A stretch of DNA of 64,000 bases from Gracilaria domingensis (Eukaryota; Rhodophyta; Florideophyceae; Gracilariales; Gracilariaceae). The first letter of the stretch is position 1. The number at the start of each line of letters is the position of its first letter. Below, piece by piece: positions 56,763-64,000 of the stretch. Where the stretch lies: NCBI GenBank assembly GCA_022539475.1, contig VCMS01000024.1:124001-188000 (forward strand). Direction: 5' to 3'. The notes under the pieces are model-generated. The model was not told where the DNA came from. It did not search any database and worked only from the letters and a program-made list of their open reading frames with translations. Position numbers and translations under genes: made by a program.

Positions 56763-59150
56763 CTACACAGTTATACCAGTGTCGGACACGTTCTCATCCT
56801 CCTCTTTGCTTAATGCGTGTAGTTCGGCCTTCGTGAAGAACCTTGGAAGTATGTACAAGCGAATTGGAATGAATAATGCAATAATAAACGGGAATAAGAG
56901 ACCGGTGTTGAACACCGAGTCCTCAACATAGAAATTGGATTTCACGAACCAGAGAAGAACGAGCAAACCAACTTGAATCAGAGTGTATGCGTGTACTCTC
57001 TTGATCTTAACTCTTCGCACGTAGTGATTGGGAGGGTACTTTTCGGGCTGAGTAAATATTAGCAAGATCCTGTCCCATAGAGCATTACCATCAAGTGTAC
57101 CAATGCCCAAGAAAAGGAAGAACCCATACAAAACGGGCAGGGGAATCCATCCCAGGGCATCTTTGGCGAGAATACTCAATCCAATGAGAATGTGAGTTGC
57201 TGTCCCGGTAATTCGCGTTTCCCGCGACTTAATGACCCTCTCATACCGACGCCCGTGTTGCTCATATTCGGCAACATCGGCGAGTTGTCGTGCATGGAGT
57301 GGAGAATGAGGGAGCGCAGCATGGGTCCAAGGCATACCGAGGATTGATTGGATGATGACAATTATGCTTACTACAACAAGATCAAGGTAGTAACCGGGTC
57401 CTTTCCGCAGTTTGTTTTCTACCTTGTTCACAAGCATTGACGAAATATTCTGATCGAGGAAGAAGAGCGTGGCAAGCAGTGCACCACTGACCAGAGCCAA
57501 GAATATGTATTGCACTTCGATGTCAAACAAGGGAACCAACCAATCTCTGCCACTGGTGGTCACAATACCTATCCTTTCTGGAACTCGCAACGGCTCGACA
57601 TCAATGCCCTTGAATGCCTGTCGAACACCAGTCATAGTGACTATAGCTATGGATACACCAAAATCGCTTAGGAGCTGCCGGATGATTGGCTTGAGCAAAA
57701 AGCTTCGTCGGAAATTGAGCAGAACAGTGGCAATCAGGAAAGTGCCGGTGGCAAGCAGAAATGTAAGTAGAAATACATCGGTTGGATCATGATCAGCGCT
57801 CTTGATCAGAGGCTTGACGTACTCGCTGATGAACAATGCGGCAATGAGTGTGGCAAAGATTTCTTCCGTAAAATGACCGCAGAACTTCATGATGTAACAG
57901 GCATCCGTAACAACGAGAATCAACAATATGACAGCCGTCCAGATGCCGGTCCACGCATAAAACGGTAGAAACGGGATTTCAAGACTCTGGCACCATCGAA
58001 ACAATACATCGATGAACACAGTTAACGGCGCCGTTGTCATTACGATGGTGAGTGGCTGACCAGCAAAAATAGCAAACGCAAGGCCGGCAAATGCCTGAGA
58101 AACAATAGTCTCAATGACTCCAATTGCACCTTCGGTGTTCTCATCATCCAAGGCTCCGAATGCAATAGTAGGCATGATGATCGCGAAAAAGAGCCAGACT
58201 GTGGTGGACAAGTACTTGAGCCAGCTTCGAACATCAGTGACACCATCCAACCAATCTGACTTGTACATGGTCGGGTTGTATCGTCGCCTTATGTCATCGA
58301 CGAGGCCGCCAGCAAACCTACCGGTACGTGCAAACACCTTGTCCGCTTGGGTCACTATCTGCTCATCATGCAATGGGCGTTCTTTCTCTTTTGACAGATA
58401 GCCAAGAATTGCTTGTCGAAAGTGGCCTGGTTGATGAACAGCCTTTGCCTCTGAATAGAAATCGTCATCTTGAAACAGAGAGGACAACGTATGTGCAAGT
58501 TCGAATGGAGATTTGGTCTCTTTGACCTCGCGCATTGGTCCTAGCACAACGATGACAAAACGAATAAGGGAGTCATTTACCACGCCTAGATTGCAATCAC
58601 TGGTGAGGCGGGCAATAGCAACGACGCATTTGTCGGTATCATCGAGCGCGCTAATCCTTGCAAACGGAATGATGTAACCTGGACCCAGAATGTTCTTGTG
58701 CCAGTGGGCAGTGGCTTGATCATTGGACGAAGACTGAGTCGACTCATCTTGAGCGGTGACTGGAAGCGCAGAAGAACTGATATGGCCATCATAGAGGTCC
58801 TCTCGATTGTCAGCAGAGCGCCGCTTGTGCAACAAGGATTCCCTCCCAAACAGGGCAGCACTGGCCTGAGCAAAGGCGGAAGCAGGCAACTGTTGCTGCT
58901 GCACGAGCGCATGCAGCAAAGTGGAGACGACAGACTCGGGTGTATTTGCGCGCAGCTGCAACACAATTGGAGCGGTTTCAGCGAGACGCTCCAGGTCCTT
59001 GTGGCCGCGAATCTCCTCGGCTATGCTCTTGTGGTGAAGCGGCTCCACCTCGCACAAAACTGCCGGGGCGCGCAGATTGGACGCCGACAGTGAGTCATTG
59101 GTAGTGGACGGGCTGGTGGGTGCGTCGGGCGAGTCAGGCTGCGACGGCAT
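56763..59150 (-). CDS. SLC4-family bicarbonate/anion transporter
   Basis: 795 aa from ATG 59150. The N-terminal about 300 residues form the cytosolic band-3-like domain (TPESVVSTLLHALV, RFVIVVLGPMREVKETKSPF, HTLSSLFQDDDFYSEA). The membrane domain begins at about 313: LSTTVWLFFAIIMPTIAFGA, then SQAFAGLAFAIFAGQPLTIV, AWTGIWTAVILLILVVTDAC, FTEEIFATLIAALFISEYV. Later come VALVSGALLATLFFLDQNIS-like and LLGMPWTHAALPHSPLHARQ-like blocks, which are hallmarks of SLC4 proteins. In algae such transporters import bicarbonate at the plasma membrane or plastid envelope and support carbon concentration. No targeting peptide is obvious, so the plasma membrane is likely. Borate transport is an alternative within the family. 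Intronless and intact. Confidence 0.93.
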   Translation of the reverse strand: MPSQPDSPDAPTSPSTTNDSLSASNLRAPAVLCEVEPLHHKSIAEEIRGHKDLERLAETAPIVLQLRANTPESVVSTLLHALVQQQQLPASAFAQASAALFGRESLLHKRRSADNREDLYDGHISSSALPVTAQDESTQSSSNDQATAHWHKNILGPGYIIPFARISALDDTDKCVVAIARLTSDCNLGVVNDSLIRFVIVVLGPMREVKETKSPFELAHTLSSLFQDDDFYSEAKAVHQPGHFRQAILGYLSKEKERPLHDEQIVTQADKVFARTGRFAGGLVDDIRRRYNPTMYKSDWLDGVTDVRSWLKYLSTTVWLFFAIIMPTIAFGALDDENTEGAIGVIETIVSQAFAGLAFAIFAGQPLTIVMTTAPLTVFIDVLFRWCQSLEIPFLPFYAWTGIWTAVILLILVVTDACYIMKFCGHFTEEIFATLIAALFISEYVKPLIKSADHDPTDVFLLTFLLATGTFLIATVLLNFRRSFLLKPIIRQLLSDFGVSIAIVTMTGVRQAFKGIDVEPLRVPERIGIVTTSGRDWLVPLFDIEVQYIFLALVSGALLATLFFLDQNISSMLVNKVENKLRKGPGYYLDLVVVSIIVIIQSILGMPWTHAALPHSPLHARQLADVAEYEQHGRRYERVIKSRETRITGTATHILIGLSILAKDALGWIPLPVLYGFFLFLGIGTLDGNALWDRILLIFTQPEKYPPNHYVRRVKIKRVHAYTLIQVGLLVLLWFVKSNFYVEDSVFNTGLLFPFIIALFIPIRLYILPRFFTKAELHALSKEEDENVSDTGITV

Positions 59151-59836
59151 GTTGCGTCAAGAAGCGAGGCAGGCTTGGCAAACAAGACGGGAGCGGCGTA
59201 GACAGGGCGGCCACAAAGGTCGCCACCGCCGGAGATCGAGCGGACGGGGCGAAAATGTGATGGCAGAAAGCACGGTCACGAAAGAGGCGGTGGAACGGCA
59301 TCGCGGCGGCGAGCAGCGGCGCGCACGGCTCGGCTCCGTTGGAATGGAAGCATCGGTCGACGGGGCACGTCGGCGGTTGCGTCGCGCCACGGTCGCAAGC
59401 GCGCGCCCAGGGCGGAGACGGCCACATTTGGCGCGCATGGGCGCGCGCGTCACGCGCGTCGCATCTGTGGGCGGCGCGGCGCATCTGTTGGCGGCGCGCC
59501 GCCTCATTGGACGGCGTGCACAGCGACAGATCACTCTGCCGCCGCGCGCGGCGCTGGCGCACGAGCGCGGCGCCGTCGCACGCGCGCGCCGTGAGGCGAG
59601 TCGCGCCACGTGGCCACGCGCGCGCATTACAGACGCGCTGCGCCGCGTGCGCGCCGCGCCAGCGCGTGGCCGAACGCCAAGCGCGCGCGGCTCGGTCAGC
59701 AGCTCGGCGCGCCGCAGACCCGCGCTCACCGCGTCCGCCGTCGCCGTTAGATATTCGCGCGCGCCTGGTCGCGCCCCGCCCCGCGCCGTCGCCGCCGGCA
59801 GCCGCGCCCGCCTGCTCCGCCGCCTGCTCCGCCGCC
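59151..59836. promoter_or_regulatory. GC-rich divergent region between SLC4 and LURP-one-like genes
   Basis: 686 bp of very GC-rich DNA dominated by GCGC-type dinucleotide alternation. Frames on both strands are open for over 200 codons but are Arg/Ala-only low complexity and are rejected as genes. It presumably acts as a bidirectional, CpG-rich promoter. Confidence 0.55.
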
Positions 59837-60742
59837 ATGTACTACCGCCGCCACTCGCGCTACGGCGTGCAGCCGTACATGATGCAGCCGTACCACATGC
59901 CCTACGCGCTGCCGCCGCCCGCCATGCCGTACGGCGTCGTGCCGTACATGCAGCCGTACGCGCAGTACCCCTCGCCGTACGCGCAGCCATACGCCATGCC
60001 GCCTTACTACGCGCCGCCCTATGCGCCGCCCGCCTATGCGCCGTCGCCTTATGCCTCGCACCCCGGCGTCCCGCAAATGCCGCTGCACAAACCGCCGGAA
60101 TCCATGCACGCGCGCCCGCAGTCTGCACCAGCGCCCACGCACTTCTCCCAGCAGCTTCTCAGCGTGGCGCGCGTGGATATGTACGGACTGCCCGTTGTGG
60201 CGGGTGACCCCACCGTCACCTTTCCGCAAGTGTTCCGTCTGGAGGAGAAGTTACTCGGTGCTATTCGTGGCGCCTTTCATGCACGCGATCAGCAGGGTAC
60301 CTTGCGCTACAAGGTGGATAGCAGACTCGCTTCTTTGCATGAGCGAAAAGTTCTGAAGGACGTCAATGGTCAGGTTTTGCTCAAGTTGCGCGAGGAGCGC
60401 CTTACCGTACGCGATCGAATTACTTTCTTCTCGCCTACCAATATCCCCATGCTCACCTTACAGAAGACTACTGCCGTCCAGTTTGGCACCAAGAGAGTTC
60501 ACGGTTTTGCAGGCCCTGATACCTCTGGTACTCCTGCACTCATAATCACTGGCGATGCCGACAGCACACACTTTAGAATCTTCAATGCCCAAAACAAAGA
60601 GGTTTGCAATATTCGACGTCAAAAGCATACGTTGAAGAACTGGCTCACCGATCAGGATTCCTATGATGTCACTGTCAATTACGGTTCTCCTGCTTTGATG
60701 TGCTTCATCGCCGTTGCGCTTGATGAGATATATGAAGATTAG
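59837..60742 (+). CDS. LURP-one/phospholipid-scramblase-like protein with Pro/Tyr-rich N-terminus
   Basis: 301 aa from ATG 59837 (context GCCGCCATG). Residues 1-85 are composed almost only of Pro, Tyr, Met, Ala and Gln in short PY/MPY repeats (for example MQPYAQYPSPYAQPYAMPPY). The remaining 200 residues are a LURP-one-related (tubby-like, DUF567) domain: FRLEEKLLGAIRGAFHARDQ, LRYKVDSRLASLHERKVLKD, GQVLLKLREERLTVRDR, then STHFRIFNAQNKEVCNIRRQ and LMCFIAVALDEIYED at the very end. LURP-one domains resemble phospholipid scramblases, and Pro-rich N-termini are common in scramblases. Plant members function in pathogen response. Membrane association is inferred; there is no clear transmembrane helix except the hydrophobic C-terminal segment. 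Codon use is GC-rich in the N-terminal part. Confidence 0.87.
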   Translation: MYYRRHSRYGVQPYMMQPYHMPYALPPPAMPYGVVPYMQPYAQYPSPYAQPYAMPPYYAPPYAPPAYAPSPYASHPGVPQMPLHKPPESMHARPQSAPAPTHFSQQLLSVARVDMYGLPVVAGDPTVTFPQVFRLEEKLLGAIRGAFHARDQQGTLRYKVDSRLASLHERKVLKDVNGQVLLKLREERLTVRDRITFFSPTNIPMLTLQKTTAVQFGTKRVHGFAGPDTSGTPALIITGDADSTHFRIFNAQNKEVCNIRRQKHTLKNWLTDQDSYDVTVNYGSPALMCFIAVALDEIYED

Positions 60743-61297
60743 AACAGCACCTTTCGACTTTTTCTCTCTCTCTCTCTCTTACCCATCTCTGTTTCTTCGC
60801 ACTAGTTTTGTGTTTATATATACACTGTACTTCCTTAAGTCATCGTTTCCGAGTTTGCCGTTGCCATTTGCCGTCCCATCGCCTGTAAATCTACTAATTG
60901 CAAACCCGCAACATACTACACCAGTAATGTCACTGTCCCGCAGCTGCCCGCCTGCTCTTGCATGTGTGAGGCCCTTCTCCACAATCGTTTCTACTGATGC
61001 AGAGAGCACACTAAGCCTACCACAAGTTCGTGCTGCCATTCTCTCCCAGACTGTACTGCACAAGTTGCAAGCGCACCGACAACGCTCTCGCTCGGATCAC
61101 GTTGCATTTGAGTACGAGCTGCGCTGATTGGAGAAACCGGGATCCGCATGTGCAACTGCAACTCGTGATATCTAAATATCTGCCATCACTGATGATGATC
61201 CATATAAACAAAACGCGAGTGCCACGTGCCCACCGGGAGCTGAAGACCCTTTACGGCAACTAGCTGATTCAGCATCAGCAGCGCCAAAAGGGTGGGT
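60743..61297. other. Spacer with a CT repeat and a small open frame
   Basis: 555 bp between convergent genes. A CT dinucleotide run lies at about 60763-60779. A 66-codon ATG frame at 60927-61127 is described separately. Confidence 0.55.
60927..61127 (+). CDS. Small open frame with a mitochondrial-like N-terminus (uncertain)
   Basis: 66 codons from ATG (MSLSRSCPPALACVRPFSTI). The N-terminus is Ser/Arg-rich with no acidic residue for 22 positions, and RPFSTI resembles a mitochondrial presequence cleavage site. The rest, VRAAILSQTVLHKLQAHRQR, is amphipathic and helical. It lies 185 bp downstream of the LURP-one-like stop, on the same strand. No family is recognised. It could equally be part of that gene's 3' UTR. 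Confidence 0.25.
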   Translation: MSLSRSCPPALACVRPFSTIVSTDAESTLSLPQVRAAILSQTVLHKLQAHRQRSRSDHVAFEYELR

Positions 61298-61977
61298 CTA
61301 TTGTTGCGAGGCAGACTCTGTCACATCTTCCCCAAACTTCTTAACACCTTTCATGTTCAACTTGATGATAAGCGTTCGCAGCTGAGGTAGTTCAAGCAAA
61401 CTTCGAGGGCCCGGTGCAACAAAAGTTTCACCAGAGGGTCCTCGCACCGTTTTGAGCCACTTCAGATGGTTCATCCTTTGCAGCATTTGTGAACCATCTG
61501 CGATTGTCATACCATGGTTTGTAGCCAGATTCTGTACATATGTGTGTGGTAACATTCCCTCTCCATCGCTTTGCAAGTCATCCATAAGTTCGCCAATAAT
61601 ATCAAAGTACATCTTCTTCTCATTTATGCCCTTAAATGTAGTAGCGCTTTCGACAGTCTCGTCCTCTAGTGTGTTCACAAGGGCCCAATATTGCGCCTGG
61701 TCATATGGTGAGTAGATGGTCTTCAGTTCCATATCGAAAAAAGCTAGAGATCTGAGCGAGTAGTTAGTATTGCATTTCGGAAGCGGGCTTGTCAGAAGAT
61801 AACATACTTGTTGATCTTATCCATTCTGCGATGAAATGCATCAACGTCGCGAACTTTAACACCGCGCTTTTCTTTGCTTGCTGCCAGGCATGCGTTGTAG
61901 AGTTCTATCGCCTTCTGTTGCGAAAGCGCCTTGGCTGCCATTACGCCTTGGACGAAACTTTGATCTACGGCATGCAT
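61298..61977 (-). CDS. NSE1-like SMC5/6 complex subunit (two exons), lacking the RING domain
   Basis: Exon 1 is 61808-61977, the intron 61752-61807 (GTATGT...TCAG, 56 nt, phase 2) and exon 2 61298-61751, giving 207 aa. Exon 1 (SFVQGVMAAKALSQQKAIEL ... FHRRMDKIN) and exon 2 (KSLAFFDMELKTIYSPYD, QAQYWALVNTLEDET, then two winged-helix segments with MLQRMNHLKWLKTVRGPSGE) follow the order of NSE1 (recalled human: FLQLLMTHG, YIEIKRG, YALVNLATTSI, WLIEKEGEFTLH). NSE1 with the MAGE protein NSE3 forms part of SMC5/6, which acts in recombination repair. Typical NSE1 is about 260 aa and ends in a RING-like zinc domain. Here the protein ends after GPRSLLELPQLRTLIIKLN, and no Cys/His cluster follows. The start is the first ATG in exon 1. 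Confidence 0.8.
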
Positions 61978-62747
61978 TGCGTGAAAAACCAAGTAAGACC
62001 AAGGTAGCTGAAATCTTCAGCAAATACGCTAAACACTGGAAAGTAGCGATGAATGTGATATTGGTGCCACCAGTGTTCTCGTTAGACAATAGCGAAATGG
62101 GCAAGTTTGGTTGCTTCTGAAGCTGCTACGTACGCAGCCGGCTCTGTACTACGGTGAACTTATGAGAACGAATGAAAGGGGCATTGTTGAACCGCAAGCA
62201 CCATGTGAGTTTCGTTCGGAGGCAGCCGATTCTGTCCTCGTCTTTAAACGATTTTCGCGGGAAATCTACCGTCATACCCCTTTTATTTCCTGTGTCCGTG
62301 AAAGTTTCAGGAGAGCTTTCAAAGTTACAAGTGCCGCGTACGTGTACACGGGTACAAAAAGATATGATACAAGGGTATCTATGTCGGGCAGGTAAATGAG
62401 CATGTAAGATGAAAGTGTAGGTGGATTTCCGAAAGTACGGCTGAAAGAAAACAACTGCTCCTTCGTCAATCTGTAACTGGGCGAGAAACAATCAAAATAT
62501 TCATTGCAATCCTTTTTCTCTCCAGCCCAGAATTCAGTTCGTCCAACTTCTTTAAACCCGCGGTACGAGTCTACTTCCGCATTGAACGGAATCACCCGGT
62601 GCTCATAGCGAGGCCTTGTCACCCACGCTTTCCCTCTTTCAATCCCTCTCTTGTTCTCTTTCACTCTGAAGAGTCGAGCCTGGTGGCTTGTGTTTGTAGA
62701 CAAAGTCACTCTTGCAATCTCGTGTTACCACGCTAGGCGACAACACC
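61978..62747. other. Divergent intergenic region between NSE1-like and Derlin
   Basis: 770 bp with short overlapping frames on both strands; none shows domain character. Presumed bidirectional promoter. Confidence 0.5.
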
Positions 62748-63623
62748 ATGTCAGGTCCAAGTGGTGATGTTCATGGAACGGGGGATTTCGACATGAAGTC
62801 GTTCTTTCTGGATATTCCCCCAGTGACCCGAACGCTTTTTATATCCATATTTTCTTGTACACTACTTACTGGACTGGGTGTTCTTCCAATTCAACCATTT
62901 GCTCTACTATGGCCTAGAGTTTTTCAAGGAGTACAGATCTGGCGTATACCATTGTCATTTTTGCACATGGGATCACTTGGAGTTGGTTTTCTAATCCGAA
63001 TGTATTTCCTCTACACGTACTCAAAGCAGCTGGAATCTGGTGTCTTCTTCGGCCGTCCACCAAATTATGCTTGGTTTCTGACGATTGTTGCGGCAGTTGT
63101 ATCACTTGGATCATTAATTTTCCCTTCGTACTTGAATGGAACTGCACTGCTAACTGCGATTATTCACTTGTGGGGAAAACATGCCACAAGTGTCACCGTA
63201 TCGCTTTATGGGTTCCTAAGCATCCCTGCGAAGTATCTTTCTCTGTCAATGGTATTTATTGATCTCATCAGGACTGGTAGTGTACCTGTCTCTGACGTGC
63301 TTGGGCTTGTTGGAGGCCATTTGTACTACTTCCTCGATTCTGTATATCCGGGTATGCCTGACGGAAAACAGCTCATATTCGTTCCAATCTGGTTCGAGAA
63401 TACCATAGAATCAGTGCAGAGAATGTTGGGCTCCCTCACCGGACTACAGCGTGGGCCTCCAGTGGCTTTCCCCCAATCTTCGACAGGTGGAAGATCGCAC
63501 ACGTCCACGGTGTCCGGGAGATGGAATAGCGGAGGTGCTACATCTGGAGCTAGAACCGGTTTTACAAACCCTATATCACGAGGTGGTTACAACTGGGGAA
63601 CGGGGCATACCTTAGGGTCTTAA
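62748..63623 (+). CDS. Derlin (ER-associated degradation channel component)
   Basis: 291 aa from ATG 62748 (MSGPSGDVHGTGD); the upstream TTG extension is ignored. Derlins are rhomboid pseudoproteases of the ER that pull misfolded proteins out for proteasomal degradation. The family pattern is visible: FFLDIPPVTRTLF, then VFQGVQIWRIPLSFLHMG with the WR motif, FFGRPPNYAWFLTIVA, FPSYLNGTALLTAIIHLWGK, and VLGLVGGHLYYFLDSVYP with the GxxxG-type motif. About six membrane helices. The C-terminal 60 residues are Ser/Gly-rich and cytosolic; no SHP box was identified with confidence. Intronless. Confidence 0.95.
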   Translation: MSGPSGDVHGTGDFDMKSFFLDIPPVTRTLFISIFSCTLLTGLGVLPIQPFALLWPRVFQGVQIWRIPLSFLHMGSLGVGFLIRMYFLYTYSKQLESGVFFGRPPNYAWFLTIVAAVVSLGSLIFPSYLNGTALLTAIIHLWGKHATSVTVSLYGFLSIPAKYLSLSMVFIDLIRTGSVPVSDVLGLVGGHLYYFLDSVYPGMPDGKQLIFVPIWFENTIESVQRMLGSLTGLQRGPPVAFPQSSTGGRSHTSTVSGRWNSGGATSGARTGFTNPISRGGYNWGTGHTLGS

Positions 63624-64000
63624 TAGATGAAAACAAAGCTCAAGAATGACTAGCATGTAAATACAGTAGTAATGTCGAAGAAGATCACCCCCCTTGGCAT
63701 AAGCGCCATACTTCGACAAAGGCTGTCGCATCCACTCAAATGTTACTTGGGTTCTCCATAGAGGCATCATTTTAGAGCTATGATTCACTGCCTATGTAGT
63801 CCACATCCCTATTCAGATCGCTCCCTTTGCTAGAGAAAAGCTGTACTCTGCACGCCATTCATGTGTCGCATACACAGGAGTACTGATACTTAACCAGCAA
63901 CCTTATACAAGTATTGCACCCTTTCACCACAATATCGTGTTGATTTACAGAGGAGACGTTAACTCATTTTGTTCGCATCGTTTACCTTCCGCGAAAAAGA
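63624..64000. other. Sequence downstream of Derlin, nothing recognised
   Basis: The last 377 bp hold the Derlin 3' UTR and no supported gene. Confidence 0.5.

Noticed and set aside
59157-60128. Minus-strand and alternative plus-strand frames of 230-370 codons around the SLC4/LURP-one promoter
   Set aside because: They are made of Arg/Ala/Cys/His in CpG-rich DNA, overlap real genes and share no pattern with known proteins.

Overview
The window looks like nuclear DNA of a photosynthetic eukaryote, most likely a red alga (Rhodophyta). This is inferred from four things: an OLE1-type acyl-CoA desaturase fused to cytochrome b5; a SOUL haem-binding protein with an N-terminal leader (MQAF...) that has the near-terminal Phe typical of red-lineage plastid transit peptides; an SLC4 bicarbonate transporter; and compact genes with zero to two short introns (56-141 nt, GT...AG) that sit next to young LTR retrotransposons. 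Most host DNA has moderate GC. Two islands, around 0.35-3.1 kb and 59.1-60.7 kb, are strikingly GC-rich. I see no tRNA, rRNA, CRISPR array or bacterial operon.

Layout. 0-10.2 kb holds the 3' end of an unknown gene, the desaturase, a two-exon RAD51AP1-like gene, a SAM-DUF202 membrane protein, an unknown 262-aa protein, SYF2 and a two-exon Kish (TMEM167) gene. 10.5-26.9 kb is a nested retrotransposon block. A Ty1/copia element on the minus strand (10542-26851, target duplication GTGTA) carries inside it a Ty3/gypsy chromovirus on the plus strand (12126-23897, 857-bp LTRs, target duplication CTGTA). The gypsy element has gag, pol ending in a chromodomain and, unusually, a large open frame on the opposite strand between pol and the 3' LTR. 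The block landed in what was a divergent promoter of about 400 bp between Kish and a WBP2-like GRAM gene.

26.9-46 kb holds the WBP2-like gene, a BAP31-like ER protein apparently containing a one-nucleotide exon, a type II membrane methyltransferase-like protein, FANCI divergent from SUMO, the meiotic TPR protein ZIP4/SPO22, RPF2 convergent with SBDS, and an unknown acidic protein ending in a CaaX box. 46.6-64 kb holds a SOS1-like Na+/H+ exchanger relative, TCF25, a possible unrecognised gene, the SOUL protein convergent with the SLC4 transporter, a LURP-one/scramblase-like protein, a RING-less NSE1 and Derlin.

Themes. Homologous recombination and genome stability are well represented (RAD51AP1, FANCI, ZIP4, NSE1, SUMO). 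So are late 60S ribosome assembly and quality control (RPF2, SBDS, TCF25) and ER/Golgi membrane functions (Kish, BAP31, Derlin, desaturase). Genes alternate strand freely, and several convergent pairs are separated by only 10-20 bp. Family names rest on recognition of conserved motifs from memory. No database search was run.
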